Position numbers and translations under genes: made by a program
Assembly (NCBI RefSeq): GCF_030815855.1
Contig: NZ_JAUSXG010000001.1
Location: 4,836,001-4,900,000, forward strand
Direction: 5' to 3'
DNA from: Variovorax paradoxus
Lineage (GTDB): Bacteria > Pseudomonadota > Gammaproteobacteria > Burkholderiales > Burkholderiaceae_C
Length of the DNA: 64,000 nucleotides
The notes under the pieces: generated by a model
Seen by the model: the letters and a program-made list of their open reading frames with translations, nothing else
Database searches by the model: none
What the model was told of the DNA's origin: nothing
Part shown: piece after piece, positions 17,563-25,842 of the stretch
Numbering within the stretch: position 1 is the stretch's first letter
Layout of the letters: the number at the start of each line of letters is the position of its first letter

Positions 17563-17579
17563 CATTCGTATCACGAATG
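17563..17579. promoter_or_regulatory. Probable LysR-type binding site in the LysR/DUF2917 intergenic region
   Basis: CATTCG-TATCA-CGAATG is a perfect six-base inverted repeat that contains the LysR T-N11-A pattern (TTCG...CGAA). It lies just downstream of TATATT (17557-17562), a possible -10 for the DUF2917 gene, so a protein bound here would sit at the transcription start. No good -35 was found at the right distance, which fits an activator-dependent promoter. Confidence 0.45.
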
Positions 17580-17593
17580 CAATGGAGCTTGCC

Positions 17594-17914
17594 ATGAGCA
17601 CCCCACACCTTTCTTCCCGCTTTCATGTCAGTCTGCCGACCCGTTCGATTTTTGCCGTTCCCGACGGCGCCGGCGTGGGCATCGAATGCCGCAGCGGCTC
17701 GGTCTGGGTCACGCTCGACCACGACCCGCGCGACATCGTGCTCGCGCCGGGCGAGCGATTCGAAGGCACCGAACACCGCCGCGTGCTGGTCTCGGCGCTG
17801 CAGGCTTCGTGCATCACCGTCTCCGACGCGCAGCCCGCCGCCATGCCGCTCCCGGCGCCGGTGCGCCGCCGGTCGCCTTGGCGACTGCCTTCTCTCGGGT
17901 TGTCCCCGGCTTGA
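17594..17914 (+). CDS. DUF2917 domain protein
   Basis: A 106-residue protein. The first ~70 residues match the DUF2917 pattern: SIFAVPDGAGVGIECRSGSV, then WVTLDHDPRDIVLAPGERFE and RRVLVSALQASCITV, a compact beta-barrel-like, cupin-resembling fold. The C-terminal tail is proline/arginine rich. Its function is unknown; genes for this domain in Burkholderiales often lie next to a divergent LysR gene, as here. GGAG at 17584-17587 supports the start at 17594 over the ATG at 17582. Confidence 0.8.
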   Translation: MSTPHLSSRFHVSLPTRSIFAVPDGAGVGIECRSGSVWVTLDHDPRDIVLAPGERFEGTEHRRVLVSALQASCITVSDAQPAAMPLPAPVRRRSPWRLPSLGLSPA

Positions 17915-17968
17915 CCTGAGCGCCCCCGGCATCGAACCTCGATGCCATGGACCTTCCAGGCATTGAAC

Positions 17969-17995
17969 GCCGCCGTCGTGACGGGCGGCTTTTTT
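17969..17995 (+). terminator. Rho-independent terminator after the DUF2917 gene
   Basis: GCCGCC-GTC at 17969-17977 pairs with GAC-(G)-GGCGGC at 17980-17989 with a one-base bulge and a two-base loop, followed by six T residues. It separates the DUF2917 gene from the thiolase operon. Confidence 0.8.
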
Positions 17996-18044
17996 GCGTT
18001 GGGCACCCGGTTCCCACTGTTTTCTTTTCGAGAAGGACATGACC

Positions 18045-19226
18045 ATGGCAGAGGCATACATCGTGGCCGCGGCACGCACGGCCGGCGGCCGGCGCGGCGG
18101 CAAGCTGGCGGGCTGGCACCCGGCCGACCTGGCGGCGCAGGTGATCGACGCACTGGTGGCCAGGAGCGGCATCGATCCAGCAGCGGTGGAGGACGTGATC
18201 CTCGGCTGCGTGAGCCAGGTGGGCGAGCAGGCGACCAACATCGCGCGCAACGCGGTGCTGGCGTCGAAGCTGCCCGAATCGGTGCCGGGCACCTCGGTCG
18301 ACCGGCAGTGCGGCTCGTCGCAGCAGGCGCTGCACTTCGCGGCGCAGGCCGTGATGTCGGGCAGCATGGACGCGGTGATTGCGGGAGGCGTCGAGAGCAT
18401 GACGCGCGTGCCGATGTTCACGCCCAACGCGCTGCCGGCCAAGGCAGGCCTGGGCACCTACATGAGCCCCGCCATGAAGAAACGCTACCCGGGCGTGGAG
18501 TTCAGCCAGTTCACGGGCGCCGAGATGATCGCGAAGAACTACGGCATCGAGAAGGAAGAGCTCGACCGCTATGCGCTCGAAAGCCATCGCCGCGCCATGG
18601 CCGCGAGCCGCGAGGGGGCCTTCAACGACGAAATCGTGCCCATCGAGATCCTGCTGGCCGACGGCACGGGCAGCGGCGAACGGCACACGGTGGATGAAGG
18701 CATACGCTTCGACGCCACGCTGGAGGGCATCGCGGGCGTGAAGCTGATCGCCGAAGGCGGGCGCTGCACCGCAGCCACCGCGAGCCAGATCTGCGATGGC
18801 GCGAGCGGCGTGCTGGTGGTGAACGAACGCGGCCTGAAGGCACTGGGCGTGAAACCGCTCGCGCGCATCCACCACATGAGCGTGATGGGGCACGACCCGG
18901 TGATCATGCTGGAGGCCCCGCTGCCCGCGACGCAGCGCGCATTGGAGAAGGCCGGCATGCGCATCCAGGACATCGACCTCTATGAAGTGAACGAGGCCTT
19001 CGCGCCCATCCCCATCGCCTGGCTGCAAGCGCTCGACGCCGACCCGGCACGGCTCAACGTGAACGGCGGCGCGATTGCGCTCGGCCATCCGCTGGGCGCC
19101 TCGGGCACCAAGCTCATGACCACGCTGATTCATGCGCTCGGCCGGCGTGGCAAGCGCTACGGGCTACAGACGATGTGCGAAGGCGGTGGCATGGCCAACG
19201 TCACCATCGTGGAAAGGCTCGGATGA
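18045..19226 (+). CDS. Thiolase (acetyl-CoA C-acyltransferase)
   Basis: A 393-residue thiolase that splits 3-ketoacyl-CoA with CoA or condenses two acyl-CoA units. The acyl-enzyme cysteine is Cys89 in SVDRQCGSSQQALHF, the conserved histidine is in GGAIALGHPLGASGTKL, and the second cysteine is in TMCEGGGMANVTIVE. GAGAAGG eight bases before the ATG at 18045 decides against an ATG two codons earlier. Its last four bases overlap the next gene (ATGA), so it is translationally coupled with the enoyl-CoA hydratase. The terminator just upstream makes it the first gene of its operon. Confidence 0.95.
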   Translation: MAEAYIVAAARTAGGRRGGKLAGWHPADLAAQVIDALVARSGIDPAAVEDVILGCVSQVGEQATNIARNAVLASKLPESVPGTSVDRQCGSSQQALHFAAQAVMSGSMDAVIAGGVESMTRVPMFTPNALPAKAGLGTYMSPAMKKRYPGVEFSQFTGAEMIAKNYGIEKEELDRYALESHRRAMAASREGAFNDEIVPIEILLADGTGSGERHTVDEGIRFDATLEGIAGVKLIAEGGRCTAATASQICDGASGVLVVNERGLKALGVKPLARIHHMSVMGHDPVIMLEAPLPATQRALEKAGMRIQDIDLYEVNEAFAPIPIAWLQALDADPARLNVNGGAIALGHPLGASGTKLMTTLIHALGRRGKRYGLQTMCEGGGMANVTIVERLG

Positions 19227-20029
19227 CCGCGCCGCAACCCTACGTGCTCTACGAGTTGGCCGACGGCATTGCCACGCTCACGCTGAACCTGCCCGCCAAA
19301 CTGAACCCGATCGCGCGCGAACTGCAGATCGAACTGCGCGACACGCTGGAGCGCATCCGCGACGACCGCGCGGTGCGCGCCGTGATCCTGACCGGCGCCG
19401 GCAAGGCGTTTTGCGTGGGCGCCGACCTCAGTGCCATGACACCCGCCGAAGAGGGAAAGTCGCTCGGCGACCAGACGGCCGAATGGATGCAATCGCTCAG
19501 CAACCCGCTGATCGAAACGCTGCGTACGCTGCCCGTGCCGGTGGTGGCCGCGGTCAACGGCGCCGCGGCGGGTGCGGGTGTGGGATTGGCGCTGGCGGCC
19601 GACGTGACGATTGCGGCGCGCAGTGCCTACTTCTACCTGCCCTTCTTGCCCAAGCTCGGCATCGTGCCGGACCTGGGCTGCACCTGGGCCATTCCGCGGC
19701 GCGCCGGCAAGGCGCGCGCGATGGGCATGGCGCTGCTCGACGAGCGCCTGAGCGCGGGACGCGCGGTGCAGTGGGGCCTGATCTGGGCTTGCGCCGACGA
19801 CGAACAGCTGCTCGAGGAAGCACGCGTGGTTGCGCAGCGTCTCGCACGCCTGCCTGCGCATGCGGTGGTCGAGGCGCGCGAGGCCTTCGAAGCCGCCGAG
19901 CGGCACACCCTGGCCGAACAGCTGCACTACGAAAGCGAACGCCAGCGCGAGCTGATCGACCGCCCCAGCTTCCGCGAAGGCGTGAGCGCCTTCCTGCAGA
20001 AGCGCGCTCCAACGTTCCCCGGGCGTTGA
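19223..20029 (+). CDS. Enoyl-CoA hydratase/isomerase family protein (PaaG-like)
   Basis: A 268-residue crotonase-fold protein. The oxyanion-hole loops are visible in AGKAFCVGADLSAMT and NGAAAGAGVGLALAADVT. At the position where classical hydratases have the second glutamate it reads LGIVPDLGCTWAIPRRAG, with an aspartate as in PaaG-type isomerases. It may therefore be an isomerase or a less common hydratase, and the catalytic type cannot be settled by eye. It is coupled to the upstream thiolase by an ATGA overlap and followed after 7 bases by an acyl-CoA dehydrogenase. Confidence 0.9.
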   Translation: MTAPQPYVLYELADGIATLTLNLPAKLNPIARELQIELRDTLERIRDDRAVRAVILTGAGKAFCVGADLSAMTPAEEGKSLGDQTAEWMQSLSNPLIETLRTLPVPVVAAVNGAAAGAGVGLALAADVTIAARSAYFYLPFLPKLGIVPDLGCTWAIPRRAGKARAMGMALLDERLSAGRAVQWGLIWACADDEQLLEEARVVAQRLARLPAHAVVEAREAFEAAERHTLAEQLHYESERQRELIDRPSFREGVSAFLQKRAPTFPGR

Positions 20030-20036
20030 GGCAGCC

Positions 20037-21200
20037 ATGATCGAACGCACGCTTTTCAGCGCCGATCACGAAGCCTTTCGCGACAGCTTCCGCCGCTTCA
20101 TGGACAAGGAGATCGCGCCGTTTCATGAGGCATGGGAAGACCAAGGCTACGTGGACCGCGCCGTGTGGTCCAAGGCCGGCGAGAACGGTTTTCTCTGCAT
20201 GGCGTTGCCCGAGGCATACGGCGGCGCGGGCGCCGACCTGCTGTATTCGGTGATCCAGTTCGAAGAGCTCTGGGCCCGCGGCTTCACGGGCATTGGCTTC
20301 GGGCTGCACAGCGAAATCGTGGCGCCGTACATCCTGCGCTACGGCACCGAAGCGCAGAAGCAGCACTACCTGCCCAGGCTTGCGAGCGGCGAGATGGTGG
20401 GCGCCATTGCGATGAGCGAGCCCGGCGCGGGCAGCGACTTGCAGGCGGTCAAGACCAGCGCCACCCGGCAGCCTGACGGCAGCTACCTGCTCAACGGCAG
20501 CAAGACCTTCATCACCAACGGCTGGCACGCCGACTTGGTGATCGTGGTGGCCAAGACCGACCCGGCCGCGGGCGCGAAGGGCACCAGCCTGTTCCTCGTC
20601 GAGCGCGGCATACCGGGGTTCGAAAAGGGCAAGCGGCTCAAGAAGCTGGGGCTGAAGGCGCAGGACACCTCCGAACTGTTCTTCAACGACGTGCGGCTGC
20701 CGGCCGACGCACTGCTCGGCGATGCCGCGCAACTGAACCGCGGCTTCGTCTGCCTGATGGAGCAGTTGCCCTGGGAGCGGCTGCAGATCGCCATCAGCGC
20801 GGTGGCCGCATCGCAGGCCGCCATCGACCAGACCGTGGCCTATGTGAAAGACCGCAAGGTGTTCGGCCAGCCGGTGGGCAACTACCAGAACACGCGCTAC
20901 ACGCTGGCCGAACTGCAGACCGAGGTGCAGGTGGCGCAGGTCTTCGTGGACAAGTGCATCGAACTGCTGATGGCCGAGAAGCTCGATACCGCCACCGCCA
21001 GCATGGCCAAGTACTGGACCACCGACCTGCAGTGCAAGGTGATGGACGAATGCGTGCAATTGCACGGCGGCTACGGTTTCATGTGGGAGTACCCGATCAC
21101 GCGCGCGTACGCCGATGCGCGGGTGCAGCGCATCTATGGCGGCACCAACGAGATCATGAAGGAAGTGATCACGCGCGCGATGGGCCTCGGCGGGCGCTGA
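20037..21200 (+). CDS. Acyl-CoA dehydrogenase
   Basis: A 387-residue FAD-dependent acyl-CoA dehydrogenase making a trans-2-enoyl-CoA and passing electrons to ETF. The signature AMSEPGAGSDLQAVKT (first family motif), the second motif near QLHGGYGFMWEYPI and the C-terminal YGGTNEIMKEVITR, which holds the catalytic glutamate, are all present. It is the third gene of the thiolase-hydratase operon; together they would carry an acyl-CoA through most steps of beta-oxidation, lacking only a hydroxyacyl-CoA dehydrogenase. Chain length is not predictable; branched or short chains are typical for such stand-alone sets. Confidence 0.95.
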   Translation: MIERTLFSADHEAFRDSFRRFMDKEIAPFHEAWEDQGYVDRAVWSKAGENGFLCMALPEAYGGAGADLLYSVIQFEELWARGFTGIGFGLHSEIVAPYILRYGTEAQKQHYLPRLASGEMVGAIAMSEPGAGSDLQAVKTSATRQPDGSYLLNGSKTFITNGWHADLVIVVAKTDPAAGAKGTSLFLVERGIPGFEKGKRLKKLGLKAQDTSELFFNDVRLPADALLGDAAQLNRGFVCLMEQLPWERLQIAISAVAASQAAIDQTVAYVKDRKVFGQPVGNYQNTRYTLAELQTEVQVAQVFVDKCIELLMAEKLDTATASMAKYWTTDLQCKVMDECVQLHGGYGFMWEYPITRAYADARVQRIYGGTNEIMKEVITRAMGLGGR

Positions 21201-21245
21201 AACCGGCCACTGGCGTCTGACTTGAGGCTGCGGGAGAATGGCCGC

Positions 21246-22505
21246 ATGCCCATCCTCAACGCCTTCTACGCCCAGTCGGGCGGCGTCACCTCGGTCATCA
21301 ATGCGTCGGCCTGCGGCGTGATCGAGACGGCACGAAAACACCCGGACCGCATCGGCAAGCTCTACGCGGGGCGCAACGGCATCATCGGCGCGCTGACCGA
21401 AGAGCTGATCGACACCGGCGCCGAGCCGGCCGAAGCGATTGCGGCGCTGCGCACCACGCCCTCGGGCGCCTTCGGATCGTGCCGCTACAAGCTCAAGTCG
21501 CTCGAGAAGAACCGGCGCGAGTACGAGCGGCTCATCGAGGTGTTCAAGGCACACGGCATCGGCTACTTCTTCTACAACGGCGGCGGCGATTCGGCCGATA
21601 CCTGCTTCAAGGTGAGCCAGCTGTCGCAGTCGCTCGGCTATCCGCTGCAGGCCATCCATGTGCCCAAGACCATCGACAACGACCTGCCACTGACCGATTG
21701 CTGCCCCGGCTTCGGCTCTGTGGCCAAGTACGTGGCGGTGTCGACGCTGGAAGCCTCGTTCGACGTGCGTTCGATGGCGGCCACTTCCACCAAGGTGTTC
21801 GTGCTCGAGGTCATGGGCCGGCATGCGGGCTGGATTGCCGCGGCGGGCGGGCTGGCGGCGGACCACGGCATTCCGGTGGTGGTGCTGTTCCCCGAGATCG
21901 AGTTCGACAAGGCGCGCTTTCTCGCGCGGGTCGACGAGCTGGTGAAGCAGCACGGCTACTGCTCGGTGGTGGTGTCCGAAGGCTGCCACTACCCGGACGG
22001 CACCTTCCTGGCCGAGCAAGGCACGCGCGACGCTTTCGGCCATGCGCAGCTCGGCGGCGCCGCGCCGGTGGTGGCGCAGATGGTCAAGGACGCGCTGGGC
22101 CACAAGTTCCACTGGGCCGTGGCCGACTACCTGCAGCGCGCGGCCCGGCACATTGCCTCGGCCACCGATGTGCGGCAGGCCTACGAACTCGGGCAGCGCG
22201 CGGTCGAACTCGCGCTCGAAGGCCGCAACGCGGTGATGCCGACCATCGAGCGCACTTCCGATGCGCCCTACACCTACCGCATCGGCAGCGCGCCGCTCGA
22301 GGCGGTGGCGAATGTCGAAAAGCCGATGCCGCGCGATTTCATTTCGGACGACGGCTACGGCATTACCGACAAATGCAGGCTCTACCTGCTGCCGCTGATC
22401 GAGGGCGAGGACTATCCCGCGTATCGCAACGGCCTGCCGGTGTACGCCACGCTGCGCAATGTCGCCGTGGCAAAGAAGCTTCCGGCGTTCGAGCTCGCCC
22501 GATGA
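21246..22505 (+). CDS. pfp: 6-phosphofructokinase, probably pyrophosphate-dependent
   Basis: A 419-residue PfkA-family enzyme. It interconverts fructose 6-phosphate and fructose 1,6-bisphosphate. The loop FYNGGGDSADTCFKV has GGGDS where ATP enzymes have GGDGS, and HVPKTIDNDLPLTDC carries the Lys of PPi users; MGRHAGWIAAAGG is the substrate-binding motif. These features indicate pyrophosphate as phosphoryl donor and a reversible reaction. Comamonadaceae often lack ATP-PFK, which fits. ATGA overlap with the CWC gene suggests one transcript. It starts 45 bases after the acyl-CoA dehydrogenase and may be read from that operon. Confidence 0.9.
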   Translation: MPILNAFYAQSGGVTSVINASACGVIETARKHPDRIGKLYAGRNGIIGALTEELIDTGAEPAEAIAALRTTPSGAFGSCRYKLKSLEKNRREYERLIEVFKAHGIGYFFYNGGGDSADTCFKVSQLSQSLGYPLQAIHVPKTIDNDLPLTDCCPGFGSVAKYVAVSTLEASFDVRSMAATSTKVFVLEVMGRHAGWIAAAGGLAADHGIPVVVLFPEIEFDKARFLARVDELVKQHGYCSVVVSEGCHYPDGTFLAEQGTRDAFGHAQLGGAAPVVAQMVKDALGHKFHWAVADYLQRAARHIASATDVRQAYELGQRAVELALEGRNAVMPTIERTSDAPYTYRIGSAPLEAVANVEKPMPRDFISDDGYGITDKCRLYLLPLIEGEDYPAYRNGLPVYATLRNVAVAKKLPAFELAR

Positions 22506-22732
22506 CCACGGCATCCGTGCTCGAATCGCTCGACGCAACGCGTTGCCCGGTGTGCGGCGAGCAGAACCGCTGCGCCATCGAAGTTGCACGCGAAACCGGT
22601 GAGCCGCAACCGCCTTGCTGGTGCATGGCGGCGGACTTTCGCAAGGCGCCGTTGGCGGCAGTGCCGCAAGAAATGCGGGGCAAGGCTTGCATTTGCGCCC
22701 GCTGCGCCGCAGGCACGCCTGCCGATTCCTGA
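22502..22732 (+). CDS. Cysteine-rich CWC family protein
   Basis: A 76-residue protein with eight cysteines at positions 15, 18, 24, 39, 41, 63, 65 and 68, arranged as CPVC...NRC...PPCWC...CICARC. The PCWC and CICxxC signatures define the CWC family, thought to bind zinc or another metal; its role is unknown. Its ATG overlaps the stop of the phosphofructokinase gene by four bases, so translation is coupled. It is convergent with the zinc metallopeptidase gene, whose stop is 18 bases away. Confidence 0.85.
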   Translation: MTTASVLESLDATRCPVCGEQNRCAIEVARETGEPQPPCWCMAADFRKAPLAAVPQEMRGKACICARCAAGTPADS

Positions 22733-22750
22733 GAAGCCTTTGCTGGCCTT

Positions 22751-24151
22751 TTAGAACTGCGCTGCGTTCTGCTGCTGGCTTTGCGCCTGTGACTGCGCCG
22801 GTCCGGCGTCCGGCGCGGATGCGGGAGGCGGCGACTCCGGCGGCAGCGGCACACCCGGCGCAGCCGCTGTGGACGACGGCCGGTCGCGCTGCTCGGTGAT
22901 CACGCAATGGATGAACTGCAGCTTGCCCACGGCGCTGCGCGGCAGCACGAAGGGGTAGTAGTCGGGCTGCCCCATGCTGCGCGAGAGCTCGTTGAGCACG
23001 TTGGTCAGCAGCACCCAGCCGTTCAGAAAGTCCAGGAACTTGGCGGCGCCGGGATGCTCCGGCCGCCACAGGTCGTCGGTGTCGAACAAGTCGCTCGCGA
23101 GCTCGACGTTGGTGGCGTCGACGCCGAAGCTCATCGCCGTGTCGGTGGTGTCGGCCATGTGCAGGTAGTGCGCCCAGGTCTCGGCCCAGTCTTCCCATGG
23201 GTGCATGCTCGCGTAGCTGCTGACGAAGCGGTTCGACCAGTCGGGCGGCGGCCCTTGTTCGTAGTGCCGCTGGAGCGCCGCGGTGTAGTCGGCGCGCTCG
23301 TCGCCGAAGAGCGCGCGGAACTCGTCGAGCCACCGCGTGGGCTGCACCAGCAGGTCCCAGTAGTAGTGGCCGATCTCGTGGCGGAAATGACCGAGCAGCG
23401 TCCGGTAGGGCTCGCGCATCTCGGCACGGATGCGCTCGCGCACGGCGTCTTCGGCCTCTTCCGCGTTGAGAGTGATCACGCCGTGTTCATGGCCGGTCAT
23501 CACATGCGGGCTGCCCGGCATGTTGCTGAGAAAGTCGAACGCCAGGCCGTGCGCCGGATCGGCGTGGCGGCTCACCACCGGCAGCCCGAGCGCCAGCAGC
23601 TGCGAGATGAGCCGGCGCTTCGCATGCTCGAGCTTGCGCCAGAGCTCGCCGTTGCTTTCCACCGAAAGGTCTGGAATGGTGCGGTTGACGCTGCATGCCA
23701 GGCAGTAGCCGGGCGCGAGGCCGTCGGTGTTGAACGACGGCTCGTCGCCCTCGCGCGGGGCCGGCACCATCCAGTTGCAGCTGGCGGCGGTCATGAGGTT
23801 GGCGCAGCGGCGGTACCTTTTGCCATCCGGGTTGCCGAACACGGTGAAGGTGTCGGGCTCGGCGCGCTCGCCCTCGGCTTCACCTTCAGGCGGGTCTTGG
23901 ACAGGTGCCAGGGGCACGACGCCCAGGCGGTCGATCACGTACCCGAGCGGCGTGCCGCAGGCCAGGCACTGGCTGTTGCGCAGGAACACCGGCCGGCCGC
24001 ATTGGCAGCGATAGGCGCGGCTGACGGTGGGCGCGGCCAGTTCGGCCGCAAGGTTGGGGGCCGCCTGCGGGGTCTGCGGATCGGCTGCACCGGCCAAGTC
24101 GCCGCTTTGATCGCCGGGATGCACGGCAGGTTGATCGGATAAGGGGGCCAT
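22751..24151 (-). CDS. Zinc-binding metallopeptidase with N-terminal zinc ribbons
   Basis: A 466-residue protein. The N-terminal third has two zinc-ribbon-like cysteine sets: YRCQCGRPVFLRNSQCLACG and, later, a set made of CANLMTAASCNW and GYCLACSVN. The central part contains the metalloprotease motif HFRHEIGHYYWDLL (HExxH with the general base Glu) and the downstream WEDWAETWAHYLHMADT that supplies the third ligand region. The C-terminal 60 residues are Pro/Ala/Gln-rich and probably disordered. The substrate is unknown. An upstream ATG at 24196 would add 15 residues; I kept 24151 because the sequence after it starts the proper N-terminus, but neither start has a clear ribosome site. Confidence 0.8.
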   Translation of the reverse strand: MAPLSDQPAVHPGDQSGDLAGAADPQTPQAAPNLAAELAAPTVSRAYRCQCGRPVFLRNSQCLACGTPLGYVIDRLGVVPLAPVQDPPEGEAEGERAEPDTFTVFGNPDGKRYRRCANLMTAASCNWMVPAPREGDEPSFNTDGLAPGYCLACSVNRTIPDLSVESNGELWRKLEHAKRRLISQLLALGLPVVSRHADPAHGLAFDFLSNMPGSPHVMTGHEHGVITLNAEEAEDAVRERIRAEMREPYRTLLGHFRHEIGHYYWDLLVQPTRWLDEFRALFGDERADYTAALQRHYEQGPPPDWSNRFVSSYASMHPWEDWAETWAHYLHMADTTDTAMSFGVDATNVELASDLFDTDDLWRPEHPGAAKFLDFLNGWVLLTNVLNELSRSMGQPDYYPFVLPRSAVGKLQFIHCVITEQRDRPSSTAAAPGVPLPPESPPPASAPDAGPAQSQAQSQQQNAAQF

Positions 24152-24285
24152 GTTGTTTTTTGTTTTCTCGAAAGCAGTGCGGGACAGCACGTGCATTGTG
24201 CGGCCGTCGCATCGGCGCCCCCTCGCGCAAAGACCGATATGCTTGTAGGACGACGGACCCGCATCGAACGCCGGGCCGCAGCCTC

Positions 24286-25770
24286 ATGATGCCCACTCCC
24301 CCGCCCGAAGCCGCACCGCCCGCCCCGCCCTCCCTCGGCACGATGCGCGAGCGCCATGGCCCGCGCTACCGCTGGTACCTGCTGCTCTCGGTGATGGTGG
24401 GAACGATGGCGTCGATCATGTCCTCGACCATCGTCAACGTGGCGATCCCCGGCATGAGCCATCACTTCGCGCTGGGCCAGGAGCGCGCGCAATGGGTGAG
24501 CTCGGGCTTCATGGTGGCCATGACCGTTTCAATGCTGACCACGCCCTGGCTGCTGTCGCGCTACGGCTACCGGCGCACCTACGTCGGCACCATGGCGCTG
24601 CTGCTCGCGGGCGGCGTCGCGGGCGGGCTGGCGAACAACTTCACGCTGGTGCTGCTGGCGCGCGTGGCCGAAGGGCTCGCGGCGGGCGTGGTGCAGCCCA
24701 TTCCGGCCATCATCATCCTGCGGGCCTTCGAGCCCCACGAGCAGGGGCGCGCCAGCGGCATCTTCGGCATGGGCGTGGTGCTGGCGCCGGCCATCGGCCC
24801 GAGCATCGGCGGCGTGCTGGTCGACTTGTTCGGCTGGCGCTCGATCTTCTTCATGGTGGTGCCGTTCTGCCTGGCCTCGCTCTGGCTGGCCTACAAGTTC
24901 GTGCCCACCACGGCGCCCGGCGGCGTGGCGGCCACGCGCGGCAGCGGTCTCGACTGGCGCGGCCTGGCGCTGGGCACGGCCGGCACGCTGTGCCTCTTGA
25001 ACGGGCTGGTCGAACTGCGCGGCGACTCGCCCGTCGAAGCCGTCCTGCTGCTGGCCGGCGCGCTGGCGGCCTTCACGGCTTTCATCTGGTGGCAGCGGCG
25101 GTTCGCGGCCTCGGGCGGCACGCCGCTGATGAACCTCGCGCTGTTCCAGTACCGGCAGTTCGCCATGGGCAGCGTGGTCGCCTTCATTTATGGCACGGCG
25201 CTGTTCGGCTCCACCTACCTGCTGCCGGTGTACATGCAAGTGGGGCTGAAGCTGTCGGCCTCGCATGTGGGCACCATCCTGCTGCCGGCGGGCATCGTGC
25301 TGGCCGTGACCATTGCCGGTGTCGGCCGGCTGGCCGACCGGCAGCCGACCTGGCTGCTGGTGAGCATCGGGCTGGCGCTGCTGGCGACTTCCTTCGCGCT
25401 GATGATGGTTCTGAGGCTCGACAGCGCGCTGTGGCTGCTGGTGGCGTTCGCCATCATCGGGCGCATCGGGCTGGGCTTCATCCTGCCCTCGCTCAACCTG
25501 GGCTCGATGCGGCCACTGGCCAAGCTGCTGATTCCGCAAGGCGCCAGCGCCATCAACTTCCTGCGCATGCTGGGCGGGGCGGCCGGCGTGAGCCTGTGCG
25601 CCATCGTGCTCGAGTGGCGCCTGGCCGCGCACGGCGATTCGCTTTCCAATGCTACGAGCAGCCCCGCGCGGCTCGCGGCCTTCGACGACGTGTTCCTGAT
25701 GCTGGCCGCGCTGTGCGCGATTGCCATCTGCGCGGCTTGGCAGTTGCGCCAACCCCCGCAGCAAGGGTAA
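24286..25770 (+). CDS. DHA2-family major facilitator multidrug exporter (EmrB/QacA type)
   Basis: A 494-residue inner-membrane protein with about 14 hydrophobic helices, a long cytoplasmic Pro-rich N-terminus, and MFS motifs. STIVNVAIPGMSHHFALG is the motif D1-like region, LLSRYGYRRTYVG is motif A between helices 2 and 3, and GVVLAPAIGPSIGGVLVDLFG is motif C characteristic of drug/proton antiporters. It probably expels toxic organic compounds using the proton gradient. No EmrA-type adaptor or regulator gene is next to it. It is divergent from the zinc metallopeptidase gene. The second codon is also ATG, so the start may be 24286 or 24289. Confidence 0.92.
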   Translation: MMPTPPPEAAPPAPPSLGTMRERHGPRYRWYLLLSVMVGTMASIMSSTIVNVAIPGMSHHFALGQERAQWVSSGFMVAMTVSMLTTPWLLSRYGYRRTYVGTMALLLAGGVAGGLANNFTLVLLARVAEGLAAGVVQPIPAIIILRAFEPHEQGRASGIFGMGVVLAPAIGPSIGGVLVDLFGWRSIFFMVVPFCLASLWLAYKFVPTTAPGGVAATRGSGLDWRGLALGTAGTLCLLNGLVELRGDSPVEAVLLLAGALAAFTAFIWWQRRFAASGGTPLMNLALFQYRQFAMGSVVAFIYGTALFGSTYLLPVYMQVGLKLSASHVGTILLPAGIVLAVTIAGVGRLADRQPTWLLVSIGLALLATSFALMMVLRLDSALWLLVAFAIIGRIGLGFILPSLNLGSMRPLAKLLIPQGASAINFLRMLGGAAGVSLCAIVLEWRLAAHGDSLSNATSSPARLAAFDDVFLMLAALCAIAICAAWQLRQPPQQG

Positions 25771-25774
25771 GCAC

Positions 25775-25827
25775 TTAGTAATACTTAAGCACCCATCGCT
25801 TTTAATTGTTAGTATTTGTTAACTAAC
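25775..25827 (+). promoter_or_regulatory. Paired TTAGTA elements before the solute-binding protein gene
   Basis: TTAGTAATACTTAAG at 25775-25789 and TTAGTATTTGTTAAC at 25809-25823 agree at 11 of 15 positions and are 34 bases apart. The second lies inside a perfect inverted repeat GTTAGT-N8-ACTAAC (25808-25827) and the first in a near-palindrome. The patch is much richer in A+T than its surroundings and ends 15 bases before the preferred start codon, so it fits an operator overlapping the promoter. The binding protein is unknown. Confidence 0.45.
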
Positions 25828-25842
25828 GGGATGGGTGTCTTT

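Noticed and set aside
19554..23333. 1259-residue open frame on the minus strand opposite the beta-oxidation operon and PFK
   Set aside because: It covers several firmly identified plus-strand genes and has the repetitive composition of a mirror reading frame; no ribosome site or domain was found.
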